17,089 bases of DNA from a bacterium (GTDB lineage: Bacteria > SZUA-182 > DTGQ01), in assembly GCA_023512255.1 (NCBI GenBank), contig JAILZY010000075.1, positions 1 to 17,089 on the forward strand, read 5' to 3'. Made by a program: the position numbers and the translations under genes. Of the stretch, positions 1-6,860 are shown piece by piece (position 1 is the first letter of the stretch; every line of letters starts with the position of its first letter). The notes beneath the pieces are model-generated. The model did not search any database. It was not told the origin of the DNA and saw nothing but the letters and a program-made list of their open reading frames with translations.

Positions 1-2
1 CC

Positions 3-72
3 TAATAAGAGCTAAGCCCCTTCGAGGGTTTATGGTTGTTCTGATATAGGGTTTATGGTGTCTGATATATAA
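3..72 (+). repeat. 70-nt repeat, left copy (inverted partner at 3864-3933)
   Basis: This stretch matches the reverse complement of 3864-3933 over 70 nt with a single mismatch (position 58). It contains two tandem sub-repeats (26-48 and 49-69), each beginning GGGTTTATGG and ending CTGATATA, and a small CCCT-TCG-AGGG hairpin at 18-28. The matching stops at 72. On the other side it stops two bases from the window edge, so its full outer extent is unknown. It could be a dispersed intergenic repeat family or the end of a larger element; no transposase is visible. Confidence 0.9.
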
Positions 73-165
73 GAGCGGTGAAGATTATGTCAGGATAGAT
101 AGATCCTTTAAGATTATCAGGATCAATAGATCACTGGCGGTTTTTAATATAAGGAGGATAAGGCA

Positions 166-624
166 ATGAAAGCACGAGATATTATGACTGCTAATCCGAG
201 CTCTTGCCATCCCAAAGATCGACTGTGCAGTGCAATCAATATTATGAGAGAACATAACGTCGGCGTGGTGCCGGTAACCGATGGGGCAGATGGAAGGCAT
301 CTTGTCGGCATCATCACTGACCGCGACGTTGCTTTGAGTCTTGGAGCCGAAGAGAAGGCCTGTTCTCAACTTAATGTTGAATCCTGCATGAGCAGGCAGG
401 TTTTTTTCTGCTATCCAGATGATGATCTCAAAAAAGTTGAGCAAATCATGAAGGAGCACAAGGTTCGGCGGGTGCCAGTAGTTGATCAAGAGGGAACGCT
501 TCAGGGAATTATTGCTACCGCCGATATTGCCAGAGAGGTTCTCAAAGAGAAGAGGGAAGGACGAGCTGAGGTGCCTGAAACCGATCTGGCCGAGATCCTG
601 GAGGCGGTTTCATTGAGCTCCTAA
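166..624 (+). CDS. Tandem CBS-domain protein
   Basis: A 152-residue protein made almost entirely of two CBS domains (about residues 1-60 and 75-135). The first opens with the typical ARDIMTANP start and has VGIITDRDVAL; the second has VRRVPVVDQEGTLQGIIATADIA. CBS pairs form a Bateman module that usually binds adenine nucleotides (AMP, ATP or SAM) and senses energy state. As a stand-alone cytoplasmic protein with no attached enzyme domain, its partner is unknown. The start is fixed by a strong AAGGAGG at 151-157, nine bases ahead of the ATG. The gene lies just inside the left 70-nt repeat and ends at a strong terminator shared with the convergent kinase gene. The family call is firm; the physiological role is not known. 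Confidence 0.93.
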   Translation: MKARDIMTANPSSCHPKDRLCSAINIMREHNVGVVPVTDGADGRHLVGIITDRDVALSLGAEEKACSQLNVESCMSRQVFFCYPDDDLKKVEQIMKEHKVRRVPVVDQEGTLQGIIATADIAREVLKEKREGRAEVPETDLAEILEAVSLSS

Positions 625-698
625 CCTGAAAAGACCGGATAATCCGAGGGGAGGCAAGCTTTTAGCAAAACAATTTGCTTGAGCCCATCTCCCTTCTG

Positions 699-745
699 AA
701 AGGGCCAGGGAGGGTAAGAGATAGACGTTATCTCCCCGGCCCTTT
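699..745. terminator. Bidirectional Rho-independent terminator
   Basis: AAAGGGCC (699-706) pairs with GGCCCTTT (738-745). An inner AGATA/TATCT stem (718-722 with 729-733) extends the hairpin. It is followed by CCTTTTGGCTATTTTT on the + strand, and by an A-rich start that gives Ts on the - strand. It lies between the convergent CBS gene (ends 624) and kinase gene (ends 776), so it can serve both. Confidence 0.85.
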
Positions 746-775
746 TGGCTATTTTTCAGGCCTTCCAAACTTGAC

Positions 776-1666
776 TTATTTTTTGAGAATCAGCTCTCGA
801 CCGCTTGAATCAAGGTGCAGCGATCCAAATTGAATCGATCTGACGCGCTGCTTTGGCTGAAGCGGAGTGAGGCAGGAAAACTGCTTTCGCTTTAGATCTA
901 CCTCCTGAATGATCCCCAGAGCCAGGGTATCGTTCATTTCATCGCAGAACCCGATGAGGAGCCCTTGCCAGTGCTGTACGGATTGAAAATCTGGCAGGTG
1001 TCCATGGAGTCCTAAGCCGGCGAAAGCAAAATTCACCACCTTGGCTTCATGAAAATATTTGCGGAACTGCTCCTGACGATATTCCCATCGCTGATCCGTG
1101 GATTTTGGCTGAACAGCCTCTGATATCGGAAATCGTCGAAGGGATAGCGATCGTCGGTAAGAGAAATTCCTGAGCAGTACCTCTAATTCCCTACCCTTCT
1201 GTAGAGCGATAAGATGGGTAGGATTCACCAGGTCGATTTTTTGGAATTTAAATTCAAGGCCGATCCTGCCTGTAACAAAGCCACAAGTGTCCAGGACGAT
1301 CCCGTCTACTCTCTGCCGGATAGCCTTATCCATCATTGTCCGCACTGCCACTAGGGTTTGCAAAAGATGCCCGATTGGTGAAGTTGAACCAACAAAGCGG
1401 AGAAAGAGAGGGCTTTCCTCCCCTTCTGTGGGCGAGACAATGCGCATCCCTACGGTGGCAGGAGGGCCGAGAATAGATTGTCCAAGATCTGAGTCGATCC
1501 AAGCCACTCGACGTCCTAGATGACATATTTGAGAAACCAGGTAGCGACACAGGGTGGATTTTCCGGTATCATTTTCTCCCAGGGTGAAGATAATAAATCG
1601 ACGATGATACTCTTCAATATCCTTAACCAGTCTCACCCATTCTTCAGGTATTTTATCGATAGTCAT
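776..1666 (-). CDS. Clp1/GRC3-like polynucleotide 5'-hydroxyl kinase
   Basis: A 296-residue P-loop protein. Walker A is GENDTGKST (residues 30-38), the D-x-GKST form typical of the Clp1/GRC3/Nol9 kinase family. It is followed by IDSDLGQS (57-64), the family's D-x-D-x-G-Q element, then FVGSTSPIGH (91-100), also characteristic, and a Walker-B-like VDGIVLDTCGF (120-130). Family members use ATP or GTP to phosphorylate the 5'-OH end of RNA or DNA. The C-terminal part (about 200-296) resembles the beta-rich tail of Clp1-like proteins but with little detail. Such kinases are well known in eukaryotes and archaea and less familiar in bacteria; the substrate here is unknown. The start is supported by GAGGTAAGG four bases upstream of the ATG. 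The gene is divergent from the NHL gene, and a possible promoter lies at 1712-1740. The kinase family is clear; the specific RNA target is inference. Confidence 0.82.
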   Translation of the reverse strand: MTIDKIPEEWVRLVKDIEEYHRRFIIFTLGENDTGKSTLCRYLVSQICHLGRRVAWIDSDLGQSILGPPATVGMRIVSPTEGEESPLFLRFVGSTSPIGHLLQTLVAVRTMMDKAIRQRVDGIVLDTCGFVTGRIGLEFKFQKIDLVNPTHLIALQKGRELEVLLRNFSYRRSLSLRRFPISEAVQPKSTDQRWEYRQEQFRKYFHEAKVVNFAFAGLGLHGHLPDFQSVQHWQGLLIGFCDEMNDTLALGIIQEVDLKRKQFSCLTPLQPKQRVRSIQFGSLHLDSSGRELILKK

Positions 1667-1705
1667 TTTACCTTACCTCATTTTTCCAAAAAGGGCCGAT
1701 AACTC

Positions 1706-1740
1706 TAAAATAACATACCCTATTTTACAATTTTTCACAA
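1706..1740 (-). promoter_or_regulatory. Possible promoter and overlapping inverted repeat upstream of the kinase gene
   Basis: Read on the - strand, TTGTGA (1735-1740) and TATGTT (1712-1717) are 17 bases apart, a plausible sigma-70 -35/-10 pair. The inverted repeat TAAAATA (1706-1712), 8 nt, TATTTTA (1721-1727) overlaps the -10 box and could be an operator. The same 11-mer TAAAATAGGGT on the - strand recurs before the FDH operon (see 14560-14601). Seen by eye only. Confidence 0.35.
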
Positions 1741-1841
1741 TAATAAAACCGCCAGATGCCATATTGTAGGGATAGTTTCCGATTAAGAATAAAAGTATTA
1801 TAGAGGAGATGCTTTCTCAGGAAAAGGGGGCAGCGTGTGGT

Positions 1842-3761
1842 ATGGGCAGAGCTGACAGAGCGAAAATTAAAGCTCCGGATTTCCCATCGGGACTTGTCTG
1901 GTATAATACCCGCCACCCCATCTCATTGAAGGAGCTGAGGGGGAAAGTAGTACTTTTGGATTTTTGGTCCTATTGTTGCATTAACTGTCTTCATGGTATT
2001 TCTGATCTAGGGCGGCTTGAGGAAAAATATCCAAATGAGATAGTGGTCATCGGAGTCCATTCGGCCAAATTTAATGCTGAACAAAAGGAAGAAAATATTA
2101 GGCGAGCTATCATGCGACATGGAATCCGGTATCCAGTGGTAAATGACAAGGATCTGCTCATCTGGCATTTGTACGATATTCGTGCCTGGCCAAGCTTTGC
2201 CCTTATTGACCCGGATGGCAACCTGATAGGTATTAGCGCTGGTGAGGGAATCTATGAGTCATTCAGCACCATTATCGACAGTATCATTCAGGAATATGAC
2301 CGAGAAGGGAAAATTAATCGTTCTCCAATCCAATTTGAGCCGGAAACATTACCTGTAATTGACTCGTTCCTCTCTTTTCCAGGTAAGGTTTTGGCTGTTG
2401 AGAGTTCAAACCATCTTTTTATCGCTGATACCAATCATCATCGGATTATCATGGCCACTCTGGATGAGTTAGCTGTGCAGATGATTATCGGCCAGGGAGA
2501 GGCGGGGTTTCGGGATGGAAATTTCATGATCGCCCAATTCAAACACCCACAAGGTATGGCCGCTCACGGGGATTTTCTCTATGTGGCGGATACGGAAAAT
2601 CACGCTATTCGACAGGTTGATCTGAAAAATCGCCAGGTAATAACCCTGGCTGGAAACGGCCGTCAGGCTCGGCGGATTAATTCCGGCTATGGGCTCACCA
2701 TTCCGTTGAACTCGCCGTGGGATCTGGTGTTTCACCAGGGCTACCTGTATATTGCCATGGCTGGATTTCACCAGATCTGGCAGCTTAGGCTCAAGGACGG
2801 TTTCATCGAACCCTACGCGGGCAGCGGCCGGGAGGGCCTCATTGATGGTAAGCTCAAAGGAGCTGCCCTAGCTCAACCAAGCGGCATAACCACTGATGGG
2901 GAAAAGCTCTACTTTGCTGATAGTGAAAGCAGCTCCATACGATCAGCAGACCTTCCACCTCAGGACGCTGTTTCAACTATCGTCGGCAAGGACCTGTTTG
3001 TATTCGGAGACCAGGATGGTGAAGGAAATTCAGTACTGCTTCAGCATCCTATGGGAGTAGTTTTTGAGCATGGATATCTCTATGTAGCTGATACTTATAA
3101 TAATAAAATCAAACGGATCAATATTAAAAAGAGGACCTGTGAGACCCTCTTTGGTGCAGGAGTAGAGGGGCTTCGAGATGGAGCCGGACGGGAGACTCTA
3201 TTTAATGAACCCGAAGGCTTGAGTATCGCCAAGGGCCAATTGTATATTGCTGATACAAATAATCATGTTATCCGAAAAGCTGATCTTGAAACCAATACGG
3301 TAAAAACCATCTCCTTTACCGGACTTGATGCTTACCAGCAGGCTGCCGAGGTCTTGAAGGAGGAATTTGCCGGAAAGGTCATCCGCTACGATCCCCAAAA
3401 AATTCAGCCCGGCGAAGGAAAAATCTCGATCGATCTGGTTATCCCCAAAGGGTATCAGTTGACTCCTCACGCCCCTCATACTATCTCTTGGCAGGCGGAT
3501 AATGATCGGCTTAAGTTTCCAATCTCTCCTACCTATCTTCAATTTGAGAGCAGTAGCCTTCCCATCATCATTCCTTTTCAGGCCAGTGAGGGCAAGTCGC
3601 ATCTTTTGGTTGATATGCTGGTTTACTGTTGCGGAAGCCAGGCAGAGGCTTATTCTCAGTGTTTTCTAGCCCAGGTGCGGCTAGATATTCCGGTGGTTAT
3701 TTCCAAAGAAGCCCCAGGCGCTGAAATCAGAGTAAGCTATCAGATAGCCGAGCAGCCTTAA
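1842..3761 (+). CDS. NHLRC2-like thioredoxin-fold/NHL-repeat protein
   Basis: From the first possible ATG (1809) the protein has 650 residues; from 1842 it has 639. Using the 1809 numbering, residues about 20-165 form a TlpA-like thioredoxin domain with the redox motif WSYCCINC (53-60), the CCINC signature of the NHLRC2 family. Then come at least five NHL beta-propeller blades with recurring LYVADTxNHxIRxxD motifs (about 195-500), and a beta-rich C-terminal domain (about 540-650). No signal peptide is evident, so a cytoplasmic location is likely. GAGGAG touches the ATG at 1809, too close to work well, while a GGGGG tract lies 11-15 bases before 1842, so I prefer 1842 without certainty. The stop codon lies inside one arm of a 21-nt inverted repeat. 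The biochemical function of bacterial homologues is not established; a redox or scaffold role is inference. Confidence 0.88.
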   Translation: MGRADRAKIKAPDFPSGLVWYNTRHPISLKELRGKVVLLDFWSYCCINCLHGISDLGRLEEKYPNEIVVIGVHSAKFNAEQKEENIRRAIMRHGIRYPVVNDKDLLIWHLYDIRAWPSFALIDPDGNLIGISAGEGIYESFSTIIDSIIQEYDREGKINRSPIQFEPETLPVIDSFLSFPGKVLAVESSNHLFIADTNHHRIIMATLDELAVQMIIGQGEAGFRDGNFMIAQFKHPQGMAAHGDFLYVADTENHAIRQVDLKNRQVITLAGNGRQARRINSGYGLTIPLNSPWDLVFHQGYLYIAMAGFHQIWQLRLKDGFIEPYAGSGREGLIDGKLKGAALAQPSGITTDGEKLYFADSESSSIRSADLPPQDAVSTIVGKDLFVFGDQDGEGNSVLLQHPMGVVFEHGYLYVADTYNNKIKRINIKKRTCETLFGAGVEGLRDGAGRETLFNEPEGLSIAKGQLYIADTNNHVIRKADLETNTVKTISFTGLDAYQQAAEVLKEEFAGKVIRYDPQKIQPGEGKISIDLVIPKGYQLTPHAPHTISWQADNDRLKFPISPTYLQFESSSLPIIIPFQASEGKSHLLVDMLVYCCGSQAEAYSQCFLAQVRLDIPVVISKEAPGAEIRVSYQIAEQP

Positions 3762-3863
3762 ATGGTTCTTTTGCTAACAAAATGGGCAAGTTGGGCGCGG
3801 ATACCAAGGGCCATCCCTGATTGGGTAATTGAATCTGCTCTCGCACTTAAGTTGTTCACTGTT

Positions 3864-3933
3864 TTATATATCAGACAGCATAAACCCTATATCAGAACAA
3901 CCATAAACCCTCGAAGGGGCTTAGCTCTTATTA
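3864..3933 (-). repeat. 70-nt repeat, right copy (inverted partner at 3-72)
   Basis: It is the reverse complement of 3-72 with one mismatch. Homology ends sharply on both sides within this window. It sits in gene-free DNA after the NHL gene and before the sigma-factor operon. With the left copy it brackets three genes and about 3.8 kb. Confidence 0.9.
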
Positions 3934-3997
3934 TGGTTATGTCTCTCAATGGTAGCTAATATAAGAGCGAAGTTGTTTTCTCGCCAAGTGCGTAACA

Positions 3998-4051
3998 CAC
4001 AAGTGCGCAGCGGATCAATTACGCTATCAATTGTAGCTCGCGGACCTTGTG
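3998..4051. other. Nested inverted repeat in gene-free stretch 3762-4246
   Basis: CACAAG (3998-4003) can pair with CTTGTG (4046-4051), and inside it CAATT (4016-4020) with AATTG (4029-4033). Two AAGTGCG copies (3986-3992 and 4001-4007) lie on its left side. The rest of 3762-4246 shows no convincing gene, tRNA or clear sigma-70 promoter. A short reading frame over 3762-3959 runs across the repeats and looks accidental. Confidence 0.4.
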
Positions 4052-4246
4052 CCGCCGAAGCTTTCGCACTTTATTAGCGAAAAGATCACTTAGCAAAAGA
4101 ACCACTTAAGCGAAAAGACCACTAAACCTTAAATCATAGCGCGCAAGATTTGGTTGACTTGCCGGTATATATAGTAGTAAGTAGTAGCCTATTCCAATGA
4201 ACCTGATTGATTAATATATACAATGCGCGTTCAGAGCAGGGGCATA

Positions 4247-4861
4247 ATGCATAATAATAACATTACTGACCGGCAATCCCAAGGGTTGAAAGAGATTGCT
4301 GATGAAGAGCTGATGGTCGGCATTCGGCAGGGCAATAGCCAGGATTTTGAAAAACTGGTTGGAAGGTATGCTTCAGCGCTTTATCGGTTTGTCTACCGTA
4401 TCCTCAAGGATGAGGGAGAAGCTCAGGATATTGTTCAGGAGACTTTCTTGCGGGTGTATAGGAACGCCAGCCAGTACAATCCACAATACCCTTTACGGGT
4501 CTGGATCTTTTCCATTGCCAGCCATCTGGCCATGAATATCTTGAGCTCAGCCAGAAGGCGGCGGATACTCTTTTTTTGGAGCAGACCGTCCTCACCTGAG
4601 CAGGATAAGGATGTCCCCCAGGAAGAAGAAATTATGGATCCGGCGACAAATCCAGAAGAGGAATTCTCTCGGCAGCAAATATCACAAAGAGTTCGGCAAG
4701 CGATCGATAATCTCAGCCCCAGACAGAGGATAGCCCTTACCCTGAGCAAGTTGGAGGGGCTGAGCTATAAAGAAATCGCCAAGATCATGAATATCAATAT
4801 TTCGGCTGTGGAGTCATTGATTTTTCGAGCCAAACGGAAAATTCAGCGTGAGATCGGCTGA
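4247..4861 (+). CDS. ECF-family RNA polymerase sigma factor (RpoE-like)
   Basis: About 204 residues with the standard two-domain layout. Sigma region 2 runs from DEELMVGIRQGNSQDFEKLV through DIVQETFLRVYRNA, with YPLRVWIFSIASHLAMNIL for promoter melting and -10 contact. After an acidic linker, region 4 has LSPRQRIALTLSKLEGLSYKEIAKIMNI and a helix-turn-helix ending SAVESLIFRAKRKI. An earlier in-frame ATG at 4223 has no ribosome binding site; the ATG at 4247 has AGGGG four bases ahead, so I prefer it. The zinc-finger anti-sigma gene and two Spy/CnrX-like genes follow on the same strand, so the regulon probably answers envelope or metal stress. Such sigma factors usually activate their own operon, but I could not identify a matching promoter motif by eye. 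Confidence 0.93.
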   Translation: MHNNNITDRQSQGLKEIADEELMVGIRQGNSQDFEKLVGRYASALYRFVYRILKDEGEAQDIVQETFLRVYRNASQYNPQYPLRVWIFSIASHLAMNILSSARRRRILFFWSRPSSPEQDKDVPQEEEIMDPATNPEEEFSRQQISQRVRQAIDNLSPRQRIALTLSKLEGLSYKEIAKIMNINISAVESLIFRAKRKIQREIG

Positions 4862-4892
4862 AGGAAAATGAATAACCCGAAAAAAAAAATCA

Positions 4893-4923
4893 CCGATCGC
4901 CAAGCGATCGGGCGCAAGTTTTT
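4893..4923 (+). terminator. Hairpin between sigma and anti-sigma genes (weak terminator or attenuator)
   Basis: CCGATCGC (4893-4900) and GCGATCGG (4904-4911) form a perfect 8-bp stem with a CAA loop. Eight bases later comes TTTTT (4919-4923). The gap before the T-run makes it weaker than a classical terminator. It lies in the 103-base space between two co-directional, functionally linked genes, so partial attenuation or transcript stabilisation is more likely than full termination. Confidence 0.5.
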
Positions 4924-4964
4924 ACTTCATGCCTGGTATTAAAAGATAGTGAGGGTAGCAAAAG

Positions 4965-5474
4965 ATGTGGTGGGTAAGAAAACATGTAAAAGAGAGAAAA
5001 ATTTCAGCCTTGATCGATGGTGAGCTGTCGCCGAAAGAGCAAGAGGCCATTTTTCGACATATTGACCAGTGCCAAAGGTGCAAGGATAAGCTCCAGCAGT
5101 GGCGGCAGGTGGATTATTGCCTCGTGCGGCACTATGAGCGTCCGGTTCCAGTTATGGCTCCTGCGCTACTTGAGCAAAAGATCATGGCCCAGATACGGCG
5201 ACATCAGGAGACAAAAGAGGCCGCAGACTGTGCTCTATCAAGCTCCTTATCTCGATCTTGGCGTCCGTATTGCCTTAGCTTGCAGGTTGCAGCCGCCACT
5301 TGCCTGGTAACCTTGGGGATTGTTCTGGGAACCCTCATGGGAGCAAAACTTACGCTCTGCCTGGTCAGGAAGCAGGAGCAGATTGACCTGTTGGCGGTCC
5401 TATCGCCGGAGGAGATATATTCTACTTCTTTTGCCGAAATGAGCCTTGAGATGATCACTGAGGGAGAATGGTGA
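4965..5474 (+). CDS. Zinc-finger anti-sigma factor, single transmembrane segment
   Basis: 169 residues. The N-terminal cytoplasmic part carries ISALIDGELSPKE followed by H32-x3-C36-x2-C39 (HIDQCQRC), the zf-HC2/ZAS signature of anti-sigma factors that bind and hold ECF sigma factors. A hydrophobic segment at about 105-130 (AAATCLVTLGIVLGTLMGA) should anchor it in the inner membrane, leaving about 40 residues outside. This is the expected architecture for passing an envelope signal to the sigma factor encoded just upstream. AGGG at 4952-4955 lies nine bases before the ATG. The gene overlaps the next one at its stop codon, indicating translational coupling. The family call is strong; the signal is not known. 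Confidence 0.88.
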   Translation: MWWVRKHVKERKISALIDGELSPKEQEAIFRHIDQCQRCKDKLQQWRQVDYCLVRHYERPVPVMAPALLEQKIMAQIRRHQETKEAADCALSSSLSRSWRPYCLSLQVAAATCLVTLGIVLGTLMGAKLTLCLVRKQEQIDLLAVLSPEEIYSTSFAEMSLEMITEGEW

Positions 5475-5983
5475 TGAAAAAGTATGCTCTTTATCTTGCA
5501 CTAATTTTTTCCGTAGCCATAAACGTGGCTGTAGCCGCAACCGTTGCCTACCATTTTTGGCGACTTAGCCGGGCTGAAAATTGGAGACCCTCCTGTGATC
5601 AAAAGCCGCTTGGAAGGTTTATGCGGGAAAATCTTCAACTTGAAGCAGAAGATATCGTCCGCTTTCAATCGCTTTTGGCCCAGGATAGAGAAGAGCTTAT
5701 TGCTCTGAGAAAGCAGGTCCGAGAGCAGCAGCAGGCTCTTTTTGATCTTTTGGATAAGCCCAATATCAACCAGACTCAGATTGATCAACAGATCGAAAAG
5801 ATCGCTACCCTTCAGGCTAAAATGCAAAAGATAGTTATCAATCGGATTATTAACCTCAAATCCACTCTTCCGGAAGAGAAGCAGCAGAGGTTACTGAGAG
5901 CCCTTCGTCAGCGATTGGAGGGCGGTTCATTTGGGCCAGGGGCTTTTGGCCCGGGATTTGGGAAAAAGATGAGGAGGTGGTGA
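5474..5983 (+). CDS. Membrane-anchored Metal_resist/CnrX-like periplasmic sensor protein
   Basis: About 169 residues. An N-terminal hydrophobic segment (YALYLALIFSVAINVAVAAT) acts as signal anchor. The remainder is a long, charged, four-helix-type coiled domain (about 45-155; FMRENLQLEAEDIVRFQSLL, then helices rich in Q, E, K and R) typical of the Metal_resist/Spy/CpxP superfamily. The end is Gly/Phe/Pro rich. In the known CnrYXH system a protein of this kind sits with a sigma and an anti-sigma factor and senses metal in the periplasm, and the gene order here supports a similar job. I see no His-rich metal site. AGGGAG at 5461-5466 fits the ATG at 5474, which overlaps the anti-sigma stop as TGATG; an ATG at 5468 is also in frame but too close to that site. 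Confidence 0.75.
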   Translation: MKKYALYLALIFSVAINVAVAATVAYHFWRLSRAENWRPSCDQKPLGRFMRENLQLEAEDIVRFQSLLAQDREELIALRKQVREQQQALFDLLDKPNINQTQIDQQIEKIATLQAKMQKIVINRIINLKSTLPEEKQQRLLRALRQRLEGGSFGPGAFGPGFGKKMRRW

Positions 5984-6132
5984 TAGGTCTATCGCGATTT
6001 TCTGAATATAACTCAAGTTCTGAGAATAGGGTCATGAGAATAAAGTTATGAGTTAAGTAACATGATCAAGAGAGAACAGATCATTTAAGACATCATTGAA
6101 GACATTATTAATTGAAAGTGAAAGGGAGAAAA

Positions 6133-6723
6133 ATGAACAAGAAATTTTTTATCAGCGATCTTTTGGTTGTTTTTACTCTGATAGTCATTTTGGTTCCTCT
6201 GGCGGCCACAACCTCAGCTTATGCTTTTTGGGGAGGAGGGCGAAGCAAGTGTAAAGCAGCCTCGATGTCCGGCCAGCAAGGACTAGGACCAGGAGGTGAT
6301 GGATGGGGCAGTCGTCTCGGGCGCTATCTTGATCTATCCACTAAACAGCAGCAACAGATGCATGATCTTAGGTTTGCATTCCAGAAAAAAACTATCGATC
6401 TGCGGGATCAGATCGGTAAAAAGAGACTTGAGCAAAAAGCTCTTTTAGAGGCAGAGACCGTAGATTGGAAAAAAGTTGATGCCTTGACCGATGAGATCGC
6501 CAAACTCAGGGCAAGTATTGAAAAGGAAAGAATGCGACAGAGAGTGGAAATGAGAAAGATACTTACTCCCGAGCAGCTGAAAAAGCTTGAGAGCCTGCCT
6601 TATTGGCAGGGGGGAGGACACTGGGGCTGGGAAGAAGATGATTTTCCAGCCCAAGGATGGCCGGGATGCGGCCTCGGAAATGGGCCTGCTGGCCAGGGGC
6701 CAGGTCGCGGCCGCGGATTATAA
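6133..6723 (+). CDS. Secreted Spy/ZraP/CpxP-like periplasmic protein
   Basis: About 196 residues. It has a clear Sec signal peptide (MNKKFFISDLL..., hydrophobic core, cleavage expected after AYA near residue 32). The mature part has LDLSTKQQQQ and LTPEQLKKLE, two LTxxQ-type motifs that define the Spy/CpxP/ZraP superfamily, joined by a long amphipathic helical stretch, then a Gly/Trp/Pro-rich tail. Relatives act as periplasmic chaperones or zinc-binding repressors of stress signalling. A spacer of about 150 bases separates it from the upstream sensor gene, with no terminator seen, so it may belong to the same operon or have its own sigma-dependent promoter. The ATG at 6133 has AGGGAG (6123-6128) at good distance; a TTG further upstream at 6112 has no such site. 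Confidence 0.8.
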   Translation: MNKKFFISDLLVVFTLIVILVPLAATTSAYAFWGGGRSKCKAASMSGQQGLGPGGDGWGSRLGRYLDLSTKQQQQMHDLRFAFQKKTIDLRDQIGKKRLEQKALLEAETVDWKKVDALTDEIAKLRASIEKERMRQRVEMRKILTPEQLKKLESLPYWQGGGHWGWEEDDFPAQGWPGCGLGNGPAGQGPGRGRGL

Positions 6724-6775
6724 CATGAGTCTCAGCAGGTTTAAGTAGCAATTAATTATGGTCGCAAGCAGGGAT

Positions 6776-6813
6776 GGCCGCAGGGCTTTGAGGTTGGGCA
6801 ACGCCTTGCGGCC
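6776..6813. terminator. GC-rich hairpin between convergent genes
   Basis: GGCCGCAGGGC (6776-6786) pairs with GCCTTGCGGCC (6803-6813) over 11 bp with one G-T wobble. It lies between the Spy-like gene (+, ends 6723) and the VWA gene (-, ends 6861). No strong T-run follows on either side, so it is a plausible but imperfect terminator. Confidence 0.5.
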
Positions 6814-6860
6814 TCTCAATTTACCTTAATTTGTAGTTTTTAGCGGTCTAAAATCAGCTA

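Larger units (their letters stand above)
3757..4127. repeat. Cluster of short inverted and degenerate tandem repeats (possible MITE-like element)
   Basis: A 21-nt sequence at 3757-3777, which includes the stop codon of the upstream gene, matches the reverse complement of 4090-4110 with one mismatch. At 4067-4127 about three and a half degenerate units follow each other, each starting CACTT or CACTA and ending in (GC)GAAAAGA or CAAAAGA, with a period of 16-20 nt. In between lie the 70-nt repeat and a nested hairpin. No target-site duplication is visible at the outer ends, so a transposable element is only a possibility. Confidence 0.6.

Noticed and set aside
85-489. Minus-strand reading frame opposite the CBS gene
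   Set aside because: It is a shadow of the well-supported CBS protein.
3762-3959. Short reading frame directly after the NHL gene
   Set aside because: It runs over the 70-nt repeat, has no ribosome binding site and its product has no recognisable pattern; it looks accidental.
1-4127. CRISPR array
   Set aside because: Repeats are two inverted 70-mers and degenerate short units with no regular spacers, and no cas gene is present.
3962-4222. tRNA (including tRNA-Sec) or other known RNA gene
   Set aside because: The stretch has short hairpins, but no cloverleaf with acceptor stem and T-loop could be found by eye.
4893-4911. HIP1-like GCGATCGC palindrome hinting at cyanobacteria
   Set aside because: Only a single partial match within a hairpin; nothing else in the window suggests cyanobacteria.
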